Part shown: positions 9,842-17,134 of the stretch, piece by piece | How positions within the stretch are numbered: position 1 is the first letter of the stretch | Layout: each line of letters starts with the position of its first letter | Origin: Shewanella woodyi ATCC 51908 | GTDB lineage: Bacteria; Pseudomonadota; Gammaproteobacteria; Enterobacterales; Shewanellaceae | DNA: 64,000 nt | Direction: 5' to 3' | Assembly (NCBI RefSeq): GCF_000019525.1 | Contig: NC_010506.1 | Span: forward strand, 5,828,001-5,892,000 | Made by a program: the position numbers and the translations under genes | Notes under the pieces: generated by a model | Databases searched by the model: none | What the model was told of the DNA's origin: nothing | Seen by the model: only the letters and a program-made list of their open reading frames with translations

Positions 9842-11063
9842 CTATCGGATCCAGTTTTGAAGCTTTAATTGCAGGAGCAATACCAAATACAACACCAATT
9901 GTTCCACTAAAACCAAGTGCAAGCCAAATAGCCCATGTAGGTACTGACAAAGAACCAATGACAGGCATGAACATAAATACAACACCAGCAAGCAGGTAAC
10001 CTAATAAGATACCGACAATCCCTCCAAAAAGAGCTAATACACTGGCCTCAACTAAAAATTGAGTCAAAATAATTCTGGAGGTAGCACCAAGCGCTTTTGC
10101 TATCCCAATCTCTTTGGTTCTCTCTGTAACAGATACAAGCATGATGTTCATAATCCCTATGCCACCAACAATTAGACTAATACCAACAACTCCGGCAGCA
10201 ACGTAGGTAATAGAATCTGTAATATCACTAAATTGTTTACGTGTTCTCTCAGCGGTTTCAAATTCAAAAAAATCTTGGTCTTGCTCGGTTAATCGATATT
10301 TGCTTCTTAATAAATTACGAACTCTTTCATTTAGCAAAGTTAAATCAACCCCCGCTTCAGGGCGAAAAACAATATCAATATTATTGGTGCGATCCGATCC
10401 ATTTAATGAACGTATAGTGCTGAAAGGTGCGATAATATAGTTATCTTGATCGAAGCCAAATAAGCTTCCTCTAGTTTCTGCAACACCAATAACTTTGAAC
10501 CATTCACCTCCCAACAATATAAATTCACCAACAGGATGTTGCGGAAGATTTAACTTTTTTAACACGGAACTACCAACAAATACAACTCGTCTACGTTTTA
10601 TGTCATCAGTATTCGAAAGAAAACGCCCCTCGAGTGGAAAAATATTCACTACATTTTGATAATCACTTTCTGTACCAATAACTTGTGTATGAGTACTGTA
10701 TTGACCAAACCTCGCCTCTGAACCAAAACTAAATGCTCGCATTTTAGCTGCAATCTCTTTAATACCAGGCACCTTACTCTTAATTAACAGGTAATCGTCA
10801 TAGGTTAACTGATTCGTTACCCCAAGCATCTCTAGTTCTGTATTGGTGTGGGCTTTTATGGTCACCATATCACTGCCTAAATCCTTAAGTTGGTTGCCAA
10901 CACCTTGGCTCAACCCCTCCATAATAGAAACAACAGTAATTACAGCAGCAACACCAATGATAATACCTAGTGTGGTCAGTGCACTTCTAAAACTATGGGC
11001 AAAAATAGACTCAATCGCAGCCACAGTGCCCTCATATGCGCTATGAAATACTCTATTTAGCAT
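9822..11063 (-). CDS. MacB-like ABC transporter permease
   Basis: 413 residues from the ATG at 11063, which overlaps the ATPase stop (ATGCTAA); an in-frame GTG at 11075 is possible. MacB_PCD/FtsX topology: helix 1 near residues 25-45 (ALTTLGIIIGVAAVITVVSIMEG), then a large periplasmic domain of about residues 50-270. Three C-terminal helices follow (VAAGVVGISLIVGGIGIMNI, VLALFGGIVGILLGYLLAGV, WLALGFSGTIGVVFG), separated by the conserved TERTKEIGIAKALGA cytoplasmic loop. The C terminus (KASKLDPIDALRYE) is typical of the family. With the ATPase and adaptor genes it should form a tripartite efflux pump that exports periplasmic substrates, peptides in many systems. The operon context suggests the 39-residue peptides or their processed forms as cargo. 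Confidence 0.93.
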   Translation of the reverse strand: MLNRVFHSAYEGTVAAIESIFAHSFRSALTTLGIIIGVAAVITVVSIMEGLSQGVGNQLKDLGSDMVTIKAHTNTELEMLGVTNQLTYDDYLLIKSKVPGIKEIAAKMRAFSFGSEARFGQYSTHTQVIGTESDYQNVVNIFPLEGRFLSNTDDIKRRRVVFVGSSVLKKLNLPQHPVGEFILLGGEWFKVIGVAETRGSLFGFDQDNYIIAPFSTIRSLNGSDRTNNIDIVFRPEAGVDLTLLNERVRNLLRSKYRLTEQDQDFFEFETAERTRKQFSDITDSITYVAAGVVGISLIVGGIGIMNIMLVSVTERTKEIGIAKALGATSRIILTQFLVEASVLALFGGIVGILLGYLLAGVVFMFMPVIGSLSVPTWAIWLALGFSGTIGVVFGIAPAIKASKLDPIDALRYE

Positions 11064-11776
11064 GCTAACCCCCACTCCACTTTACTCTTTGATACATCCG
11101 ATGCTAATAGCCCATCGACCAATCGAATCTCTCGCTGACAATGCTCTGCAATATCTTGCTCATGGGTCACCAATACAATTGTTTGACCTTGAGCGTGTAG
11201 CTGATCAAATAACGCCATAATCTCCTGGGTTGTCTTACTATCCAGGTTTCCTGTTGGTTCATCACCTAACAATATTTCAGGCTCCGTCACTAAAGCTCTC
11301 GCTATGGCAACTCTTTGTCTCTGTCCTCCAGACAACTGACTCGGAAGTGACTTAACTTTATCTCCAAGTCCAACCTTCTCTAAAGCATTCAAAGCTCGGC
11401 TTTTACGTTCTTTCGATGACATAGCACGGTACTTAAGAGGATGTATCACGTTTTGTAATATGCTCTGTCTAGGTAACAAGTTGAAACTTTGGAAAATAAA
11501 CCCGATAGAATAGTTTCTAACGTGAGCTAATTTATCCTCATCATAATTAGCCACATCTTGACTATTAAGTTGATAAGCACCAGTTGTTGGCGTCGACAGG
11601 CACCCAAGAATATTCATCAAGGTAGACTTTCCTGACCCCGAAGGACCAGTAATAGCAACAAACTCATTAGTATGAATAGAGAGGTCGACACCTTTCAACG
11701 CGGTGTAACCTTCATCACCAATTTGATAAGTTTTAGTCACACCTTTTAATTGGATAACAGGTTTAGAGTGATGCAT
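11057..11776 (-). CDS. MacB/LolD-type ABC transporter ATPase
   Basis: 239 residues. Walker A GPSGSGKST near residue 42, Q loop FIFQSFNLLPRQ, signature LSGGQRQRVAIARAL, Walker B ILLGDEPTGNLDS and the H-loop VTHEQ are all intact. It lacks a peptidase C39 domain, so it cannot itself cleave a double-glycine leader. It overlaps the adaptor gene by 14 bp and the permease gene by 7 bp. Such ATPases power MacAB-type export from the periplasm through TolC. Confidence 0.95.
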   Translation of the reverse strand: MHHSKPVIQLKGVTKTYQIGDEGYTALKGVDLSIHTNEFVAITGPSGSGKSTLMNILGCLSTPTTGAYQLNSQDVANYDEDKLAHVRNYSIGFIFQSFNLLPRQSILQNVIHPLKYRAMSSKERKSRALNALEKVGLGDKVKSLPSQLSGGQRQRVAIARALVTEPEILLGDEPTGNLDSKTTQEIMALFDQLHAQGQTIVLVTHEQDIAEHCQREIRLVDGLLASDVSKSKVEWGLAC

Positions 11777-12920
11777 GGTAACTCTCCTTATGCTGTACCT
11801 CTGCGCCCTCTTTTAACGCTTTGACTTGGCGACTAGGCCCAACAATGACAACTTCTTTATTGCTCAGCCCTGATAGCACTATCTGCTCAGTGTCAGTAGA
11901 CAAACCAAGCTGAATATTTCGTCTTACAGCTTTATTCTCCTCAACCACCCAAACATAACTTTTACCATCAAACTGTTTTACCGCAGCGATAGGTATAATT
12001 AATTCAACATCTGAACGGGCTAAAACAATCTCGGCACGACAGCTCATACCTGGGTATGCGAACTGCTCTTTTTGAAGCATCACCTCTACCTTGTAGTAAA
12101 GGCCCTTATTCACACCATCTTTTCTGGCAGATGTACTAATTGAGGATATCCGTCCCAAGGAAGCCATTTGTGGGGTTGCAGCAGCAAATACCTCGACCTC
12201 CTGACCAAGTTCAATGTTAGCAACATCAGCTTCATCCACTCTGATCTGAGCGACATAAGAGTCAACATCAGCCAAAGTCATTAGCGGGCTACCTATAATA
12301 TTGGTTGTCCCAGCAATAACCGTTTCTCCCTCTTTAATATCAACAGTAGAGATCAAACCATCAATTGCGGCATGGAAACGAGACTTATCAAGGCGGCTCT
12401 GACTTTGAGCTAAGATAGCTTTATATTGCTCCAATCCCTGTTTTGCCGCTCTCACATTAATCTTGGCAACTTTCAACTGGCTCTGTAATTGTGCCGCAGT
12501 ATCTTGATCCGTTAACCCTTTACCCAATAACTCTCGATACTGCCCAGCACGTCGAGCGGCCTCATTGGCTAGCTCCTCTAATCGTTGGATCTCAATGAGC
12601 TGAATCTCAACAGAAGCACGAGCTTTTCGAACCTCAGCAATAAAGATTTCTGGATCTAACTCCATAAGAAGGTCACCTTTTTCTACAAGTTGCCCCTCCT
12701 TAACGTAAACTTGATCAACAATGCCAGTAACCTCTGAACGGATCTGAATTTCACTGGCAAACCTTAAGTTGCCAGATGCCAAAATGGTGTCATTAATTTT
12801 ATCTTCTGAAACAACATGAGTATCAACAACAAGACCGTCAGATAGAGATTTCTCTTTACTTACCAAGATCAAAAGAGAGACGCTAAGTAAAATAAATGCA
12901 AACGATAATATTTTTTTCAT
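11763..12920 (-). CDS. MacA-like periplasmic adaptor (HlyD/RND family)
   Basis: 385 residues from the ATG at 12920 (GGAG ribosome site six bases upstream). An N-terminal membrane anchor (about residues 4-22) is followed by a lipoyl half-motif (VTGIVDQVYVKEGQLVEKGDLLMELDPEIF). A helical hairpin (VRKARASVEIQLIEIQRLEELANEAARR... to about residue 165) should reach TolC. The second lipoyl half (IDGLISTVDIKEGETVIAG), a beta-barrel and a membrane-proximal domain follow. This is the architecture of MacA. It lies 30 bp downstream of the YIP1-type gene and overlaps the ATPase gene. A TolC partner is not encoded in the window. Confidence 0.92.
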   Translation of the reverse strand: MKKILSFAFILLSVSLLILVSKEKSLSDGLVVDTHVVSEDKINDTILASGNLRFASEIQIRSEVTGIVDQVYVKEGQLVEKGDLLMELDPEIFIAEVRKARASVEIQLIEIQRLEELANEAARRAGQYRELLGKGLTDQDTAAQLQSQLKVAKINVRAAKQGLEQYKAILAQSQSRLDKSRFHAAIDGLISTVDIKEGETVIAGTTNIIGSPLMTLADVDSYVAQIRVDEADVANIELGQEVEVFAAATPQMASLGRISSISTSARKDGVNKGLYYKVEVMLQKEQFAYPGMSCRAEIVLARSDVELIIPIAAVKQFDGKSYVWVVEENKAVRRNIQLGLSTDTEQIVLSGLSNKEVVIVGPSRQVKALKEGAEVQHKESYHASL

Positions 12921-12950
12921 CTTAAACTCCAAGCTCTCATTAAGAGCAAG

Positions 12951-13649
12951 TTAAATAAACAGAAACCAGATCCCAAAGAATGCAAAATATGGGAAAGCAG
13001 AGATAAATATCGCCATCATTGGCTTCATGTTAAAACACTTCCTCAAACCTAAAACTGAGATAGTTATCGACCAAACTAAAAACAGGTTCAATGTGGTATA
13101 CAACCCATATGCAGAGTCGTTAGCACTCAGGTTGAGAAATAGCTGCTCCAAAGATGCATAGTGCATTAACGATAAAGGCAGATCTGATGCTGAAGAGCTT
13201 AAGAAAAGAAATGAAAACCCAATATAGTTAACGATCCAGGGTAGCTGACACCAAGAGATAAAGTAGAACCAATCTCTAAAAGTAAACTTGCCGATACCTA
13301 TGCTCGGCACCTTTGCTATAAGAGTGAAAAAAGCACTCAAGCCTAGGACAGTGAAAAGATGGCCGACAATAGTCATTCCACCAACAAAGGCCCAGGTATA
13401 TGGTAAAGTTTTCGTCATCATCTCCTGTGCAATCTCTCGCTCCTGAATGCTCAAATCACCAACTTGCCCCAATTGTTGAGCGAGTAACCACTCATCTGTC
13501 ATCCCTGCAAAAAACAGGTAATAACTAGCTAGGATCAGCCCAAACAGAATCACTAAAACAATACTGCTTTGCCGCTGGTTATACTCAAACCTTTCAAATA
13601 GAGCACTAGGTGCAACGAATGCATCCAATACTGTGTTTACTGTTGTCAT
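12951..13649 (-). CDS. YIP1-family integral membrane protein
   Basis: 232 residues with five or six hydrophobic helices (about 28-50, 82-110, 125-150, 178-200, 208-230). This fits the bacterial Yip1 family (PF04893). It is the first gene of the exporter/TCS operon. A LytTR-type direct repeat lies 73 bp upstream of the ATG, with a -10-like TATTTT (13684-13689) about 33 bp from the repeat. Bacterial YIP1 proteins are often found beside MacAB-like exporters and their role is not established. Here it could help peptide recognition, export or immunity; that is inference. Confidence 0.75.
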   Translation of the reverse strand: MTTVNTVLDAFVAPSALFERFEYNQRQSSIVLVILFGLILASYYLFFAGMTDEWLLAQQLGQVGDLSIQEREIAQEMMTKTLPYTWAFVGGMTIVGHLFTVLGLSAFFTLIAKVPSIGIGKFTFRDWFYFISWCQLPWIVNYIGFSFLFLSSSASDLPLSLMHYASLEQLFLNLSANDSAYGLYTTLNLFLVWSITISVLGLRKCFNMKPMMAIFISAFPYFAFFGIWFLFI

Positions 13650-13721
13650 AAGATTTTTCTCTCAACTAAAAGTACATAAAGGAAAAATAGCAAAAACAAC
13701 TCAATACAATGTCTGAAAAGT

Positions 13722-13751
13722 GATAAACGGTCACATAAGATGATTTTCGGT
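13722..13751 (-). promoter_or_regulatory. LytTR-type operator upstream of the YIP1/exporter operon
   Basis: On the minus strand there are two half-sites: ACCGAAAATC (13751-13742) and ACCGTTTATC (13731-13722). They start exactly 20 bp apart. ACCGTTTAT fits the published LytTR half-site pattern [TA][AC][CA]GTTN[AG][TG]. A further TACCGTTTTA (13760-13751) abuts it. The site ends 73 bp before the YIP1-type start codon. The same arrangement occurs at 15188-15217 and 17355-17384, so chance is unlikely. Confidence 0.75.
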
Positions 13752-13849
13752 AAAACGGTAAGAGTGAAATATTAGCTGAAGAAAAGATGTGGAGGGATTA
13801 TCGACTAAATATGGAACAGAGAAGTAAGAAGAAAGCCGGTTACAACAAA

Positions 13850-13890
13850 AATAAATAAGCGCTTAAACTTCACATTCAAGTTTAAACGCT
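13850..13890 (-). terminator. Rho-independent terminator after the Imm-like gene
   Basis: On the minus strand AGCGTTTAAACTT (13890-13878) pairs with AAGTTTAAGCGCT (13870-13858) around a 7-base loop, with one wobble pair. TATTTATTTTTG follows. It lies directly downstream of the 70-residue membrane protein gene. It separates the peptide/modification transcripts from the exporter operon, which has its own operator. Confidence 0.8.
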
Positions 13891-13904
13891 TACTAGAATT
13901 ATCT

Positions 13905-14117
13905 TCAAAACTTTACCTTTTCTCTACCTGAAATAGCCCATGCTAAAATCCCAAACCATACTATCCAAGATATCCCTGCAGGAATGTTTGCAGCCATAAT
14001 TTTTCCTTTATGCTCGCGGTTAAGCAATACCGCAATAATTGATGGTAAAAAATAGATAGCAAACAATAGCGGTAAAAGTAAAACCATTTTTCCAGAACCA
14101 AAATTCGATATAAACAT
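13905..14117 (-). CDS. Small membrane protein resembling the Imm superinfection-immunity family
   Basis: 70 residues with two hydrophobic helices (about 10-32 and 43-62) flanking a basic loop, LNREHKGK. The pattern FLPSIIAVLLNR...IPAGISWIVWFGILAWAISG resembles the T4 Imm-like family (PF14373, 'superinfection immunity'). It is clearly paralogous to the protein at 28583-28834. It sits between the cupin/HEAT genes and the exporter operon, 23 bp after the former, and ends at a terminator. In a peptide cluster it is a candidate self-immunity or membrane-protection protein. Family-level similarity does not prove that role. Confidence 0.75.
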   Translation of the reverse strand: MFISNFGSGKMVLLLPLLFAIYFLPSIIAVLLNREHKGKIMAANIPAGISWIVWFGILAWAISGREKVKF

Positions 14118-14140
14118 AGTATTATCCTCAATAAAATATA

Positions 14141-15061
14141 TTAAACTAAACCTAAAACAGATTGGTGTTGACGGCTAAGCTCAGCAACAAGCTTAGACTT
14201 TGACTTAATACCTAAAGACTCCAGCAACTCAGATTTTTTATCTGCATCACTCTCTACTGAAACTAATGCCTTAACGGCTCTAAACCTATCCTCCTCAACA
14301 CAAGTGGTTACGGCATAACGCTCCATAAACTCACGACTTTTATCGTCTCGCATCTCTGCAATAAGATGTAAAATAGGCTCAACAGAAGAGTTAGAGGTCA
14401 CTGTACTATTAGCAATTTTTGAACAGGTCTCGTCAAACACATATTGAGGCCTTAAATGAGCAAACATAGTTGATGGCATTATATTTAGAGAAACAGATAA
14501 CTCGTCAGCAGGCAGTTGATTATGAACATCCTTATATGCTCGATATAACATCACTTCACCTTCTGTTAAATTCTTTCTCTCTATAAAACGAAGATCAACA
14601 GGCTCGCCTGGGTACCCAACAACATCATAGTAATCATACTCATAGTAATCACTAGCATAGCCAGGCCCTGTATAACCTGAAGTTAGAAAGCTGAAGTTAT
14701 GATCATGTGGTACATGATAGAAGAAAGACTTTTCACCAGATGTAGTCAGTAATGGATCATTCTTTGCTAGCCAAATATTAGCCCTCATAAAAAAGTTGAT
14801 ACCTTTTGAGGCTGGTTTAAGCATAATAACTTGAGGGGTATATTTGTTAGTTTGCTTTTGCACATCACAGTGCTTCTCAAGCTCTGCCATTAATATCTCA
14901 GGTAAAAATGTTTTATTGTTATTTAACTTCTTTAAAATTGGAGCTACTGTTTGAAAACTTTCATCATCTGATGAGTCGAATTTGCTCTCAACTAGCTGTT
15001 CATAGCAGTCATCTAACTCTATTGACTCTGTGATTTCATTTAAATCAAATTTCAACGGCAT
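14141..15061 (-). CDS. Cupin-like/HEAT-like protein of unknown function, HxH-containing
   Basis: 306 residues from the ATG at 15061 (TAGGGA ribosome site). The longer frame to 15163 would begin inside the probable promoter downstream of the operator at 15188-15217. I do not recognise a named family. An N-terminal helical region (residues 1-70) is followed by a probable double-stranded beta-helix: IMLKPASKGINFFMRANIW, then FYHVPHDHNFSFLTSGY with a cupin-like H-x-H, GPGY..DYYEYDYYD, and a second strand pair LTEGEVMLYRAYKDVH with another His. The C terminus (about residues 225-306) is helical and HEAT-like (RFRAVKALVSVES). It shares this layout with the 322-residue protein at 15374. The position after a peptide array suggests a peptide-modifying oxygenase or other cupin enzyme; this is inference. 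Confidence 0.7.
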   Translation of the reverse strand: MPLKFDLNEITESIELDDCYEQLVESKFDSSDDESFQTVAPILKKLNNNKTFLPEILMAELEKHCDVQKQTNKYTPQVIMLKPASKGINFFMRANIWLAKNDPLLTTSGEKSFFYHVPHDHNFSFLTSGYTGPGYASDYYEYDYYDVVGYPGEPVDLRFIERKNLTEGEVMLYRAYKDVHNQLPADELSVSLNIMPSTMFAHLRPQYVFDETCSKIANSTVTSNSSVEPILHLIAEMRDDKSREFMERYAVTTCVEEDRFRAVKALVSVESDADKKSELLESLGIKSKSKLVAELSRQHQSVLGLV

Positions 15062-15187
15062 AATAATATTCCCTACTTTTATTTGGCTAATTACAGAAAA
15101 TAGTTTCAATAAAAAAGTAACAATTAATCTGTGTATTTGGATTAATATAAGACTATCAATCATTTCTGATACGTATTGTTGAAAAGT

Positions 15188-15217
15188 GAAAATCGGTCTA
15201 TTTAAATGATTTTCGGT
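15188..15217 (-). promoter_or_regulatory. LytTR-type operator upstream of the HxH cupin/HEAT gene
   Basis: On the minus strand the half-sites are ACCGAAAATC (15217-15208) and ACCGATTTTC (15197-15188), again exactly 20 bp apart. The distal half-site and its flank are identical to the copy at 13742-13751. It lies 127 bp upstream of the ATG at 15061. A weak -10-like GATAGT (15152-15157) is about 31 bp away, so the gene probably has its own promoter as well as possible read-through from the array. Confidence 0.7.
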
Positions 15218-15373
15218 AAAGAAAGATTTAACCTAAGATGTTGTACATAGAGACCGTGATGATGTAACCCTTTATAAAAAGTTAATAAAATTAGATACTA
15301 AATAATACAAACAAAGGCGCGGCCATCAAGATAGCCGCATTTATAAACTAAGACTTTTCTTAGCATAAGCCTA

Positions 15374-16342
15374 TTATGATGCCTTTTTTAGTAACTGTTC
15401 CTGAACTAAATTCCAAGTCTGTGTGGCTGCAAATCGCACCTCTTCATGCACATCAGATTTAGCCATAAGCTCTAACTCTTCAAGAACTAAAAGGGCATCT
15501 AACCCAAGCAGTTGCTGCATCGCATACCAACGTATGTAATGTTGTGGATGAGATAAAAACTTCTTAATTGTCGGTACAGCTTCAATACAGTTCATGGCTT
15601 TCAATAGTGAAATGTGCAGCTGTACTCTAGAATCAACCTCATCCGATGGGTTTTGAAATTTCAATTGATAATCATAGGCAGAGAACATTAAGCTTAATGG
15701 GGATTTATTTCTCTTTAACTCCAATGAGATAGCAATAGCATTATCAGTTGATGACTCAAACATATATGTTTCATTTGCCTTTTTATAAACAACATCGCCA
15801 TCATTAACTTTTCTATCACCATCTGACTGACAACTAGCATCTTTTAAATCTTTAGTTGGAGTATCATGTGACCAGTTAGAGATATTCATACCGCCAGACT
15901 TTATAAAGTAAGTAAGAGTCTCCCTTCCATAAAATGAAATCCCTCTCTCTTTAAGGTTCATCTTACTCTGTGCTTTGTATTTATTTAACAAACCACTATC
16001 TATAATATCAATACTTAAATCAAAGTGATCATTACTATCCAAAATGATCCTTTGAGCAAAAAATGTGGTGTGCCCAGCAATAGGATAAACATAAAAATCA
16101 TCGACTCCCATATTATTGAGCCCCTCTGAAATTATGCTATCAATAACGGCACCATAACTTTCCTTGATGGCATTTGAAACTTTATCTATATCCATCTCCT
16201 TCTCTTCAACAATAATCTCTTTTAATTTATGTACAAGTTCGAAATCAAGGTTAGTTTTACGACTCTCCTCCATGCGATGAACAGTACCTTCCCAGCTAGA
16301 CGGATTGTCCATAAAGCTTTCTAATTTATTATTAAACTTCAC
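15374..16342 (-). CDS. Cupin-like/HEAT-repeat protein of unknown function (paralogue of the 14141 gene)
   Basis: 322 residues from the GTG at 16342, chosen because GGAGAG sits at the same spacing as the ribosome sites of the peptide genes; an in-frame ATG at 16387 lacks one. The central segment (VYPIAGHTTFFAQRIILD, then SNDHFDLSIDII) aligns by eye with KPASKGINFFMRANIW and VPHDHNFSFLT of the neighbouring protein. The first His of the HxH is Asn here, so metal binding may be altered. A second strand pair reads NDGDVVYKKANETYMFE. The last 90 residues are HEAT-like repeats (AVPTIKKFLSHPQHYIRWYAMQQLL, VLEELELMAKSDVHEEVRFAATQTW). It begins 82 bp after the last peptide gene and is probably co-transcribed with the array. 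Possible roles are peptide modification, chaperoning or substrate recognition. Confidence 0.7.
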   Translation of the reverse strand: MKFNNKLESFMDNPSSWEGTVHRMEESRKTNLDFELVHKLKEIIVEEKEMDIDKVSNAIKESYGAVIDSIISEGLNNMGVDDFYVYPIAGHTTFFAQRIILDSNDHFDLSIDIIDSGLLNKYKAQSKMNLKERGISFYGRETLTYFIKSGGMNISNWSHDTPTKDLKDASCQSDGDRKVNDGDVVYKKANETYMFESSTDNAIAISLELKRNKSPLSLMFSAYDYQLKFQNPSDEVDSRVQLHISLLKAMNCIEAVPTIKKFLSHPQHYIRWYAMQQLLGLDALLVLEELELMAKSDVHEEVRFAATQTWNLVQEQLLKKAS

Positions 16343-16376
16343 TTTATCTCTCCTTATAATAAATATGAGGGGGGAG

Positions 16377-16409
16377 CTAACTTGCAAACATAATGTAAAC
16401 GCAAGTCAG
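16377..16409 (-). other. Hairpin between the peptide array and the cupin/HEAT gene
   Basis: In the minus-strand transcript CTGACTTGC (16409-16401) can pair with GCAAGTTAG (16385-16377). This gives nine pairs including one G-U, with a 15-base loop. No U-run follows, so it is not a standard terminator. It could stabilise or process the short peptide mRNA so that the peptides are made in excess over the downstream protein. Confidence 0.4.
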
Positions 16410-16424
16410 CGACCCATTTATTGT

Positions 16425-16544
16425 TTATGCTTGAATCAGTACAACCATGACACCGATACAGATTGGGCCACCAACCACTTGCAGTTGAGAGGTTCCCGCC
16501 ACACCAAATTGCGACTTAAGTTCTACTGTATTTTCAATTTTCAT
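16425..16544 (-). CDS. Array peptide 6 (39 residues, variant C terminus)
   Basis: Last copy in transcription order. It shares MKIENTVELKSQ at residues 1-12 and GGPICIGVMVV at residues 25-35, but ends LIQA instead of LIAH. The ribosome site is AAGGAC, as in copy 5, and differs from the AAGGAG of copies 2-4. Its downstream flank leaves the repeat pattern, so the changed last residues may come from the repeat boundary. It has one Cys (29) and a hydrophobic last third. The frame is preserved although codons differ between copies, which supports translation. Confidence 0.85.
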   Translation of the reverse strand: MKIENTVELKSQFGVAGTSQLQVVGGPICIGVMVVLIQA

Positions 16545-16566
16545 TTTATGGTCCTTAGTTAAATTA

Positions 16567-16686
16567 TTAGTGTGCTATTAGCACTACCATTATACCGATA
16601 CAGATTGGGCCACCAACTACTTGCAGTTGAGAAGTTCCCGCCACACCAAATTGCGATTTAAGTTCTACTGTATTTTCAATTTTCAT
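16567..16686 (-). CDS. Array peptide 5 (39 residues)
   Basis: Begins MKIENTVELKSQ and ends GGPICIGIMVVLIAH, with Ile at residue 32 as in copy 4. AAGGAC ribosome site. The sequence has a polar N-terminal third (K2, E4, E8, K10), a middle rich in G/S/Q (FGVAGTSQLQ) and a hydrophobic C-terminal third with a single Cys29. A leader-plus-core organisation with a possible break after Gly25-Gly26 is conceivable but unproven. Confidence 0.88.
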   Translation of the reverse strand: MKIENTVELKSQFGVAGTSQLQVVGGPICIGIMVVLIAH

Positions 16687-16708
16687 TTTATGGTCCTTAG
16701 TTAAATTA

Positions 16709-16828
16709 TTAGTGTGCAATTAGCACTACCATGATACCGATACAGATTGGGCCACCAACTACTTGCAGTTGAGAAGTTCCAGCCACACCAAATTGTGATT
16801 TAAGTTCTGTTGTATTTTCAATTTTCAT
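16709..16828 (-). CDS. Array peptide 4 (39 residues)
   Basis: Begins MKIENTTELKSQ (Thr7) and ends GGPICIGIMVVLIAH (Ile32). AAGGAG ribosome site seven bases before ATG. It combines the N-terminal type of copies 2-3 with the C-terminal type of copy 5, so it may mark a recombination point between sub-repeats. Confidence 0.88.
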   Translation of the reverse strand: MKIENTTELKSQFGVAGTSQLQVVGGPICIGIMVVLIAH

Positions 16829-16850
16829 TTTATTCTCCTTAATTAACTTA

Positions 16851-16970
16851 TTAATGTGCAATTAAAACAACCATCACACCGATACAGATTGGGCCACCAA
16901 CTACTTGCAGTTGAGAAGTACCCGCAACACCAAATTGTGATTTAAGCTCTGTTGTATTTTCAATTTTCAT
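16851..16970 (-). CDS. Array peptide 3 (39 residues)
   Basis: Begins MKIENTTELKSQ and ends GGPICIGVMVVLIAH. AAGGAG ribosome site. Its amino-acid sequence is identical to copy 2 although several codons differ (for example GCG/GGT against GCG/GGA, and ATC against ATT). This is the signature of selection on the peptide rather than on DNA alone. Confidence 0.88.
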   Translation of the reverse strand: MKIENTTELKSQFGVAGTSQLQVVGGPICIGVMVVLIAH

Positions 16971-16992
16971 TTTATTCTCCTTAATTAACTTA

Positions 16993-17112
16993 TTAATGTG
17001 CAATTAAAACAACCATTACACCGATACAAATTGGACCACCAACTACTTGCAGTTGAGAAGTTCCCGCCACACCAAATTGTGATTTAAGCTCTGTTGTATT
17101 TTCAATTTTCAT
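16993..17112 (-). CDS. Array peptide 2 (39 residues)
   Basis: Begins MKIENTTELKSQ and ends GGPICIGVMVVLIAH. AAGGAG ribosome site at ideal spacing. Identical in protein sequence to copy 3. No signal peptide is present: the N terminus is charged and the hydrophobic segment is C-terminal, so export would need a leader-recognising route or a modified product. Confidence 0.88.
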   Translation of the reverse strand: MKIENTTELKSQFGVAGTSQLQVVGGPICIGVMVVLIAH

Positions 17113-17134
17113 TTTATTCTCCTTAGTTAAATTA

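Noticed and set aside
13905..14117. Prophage remnant (Imm-like gene)
   Set aside because: No integrase, capsid, lysis or attachment sequences nearby. The gene sits within a regulated chromosomal cluster and has a paralogue at 28583.
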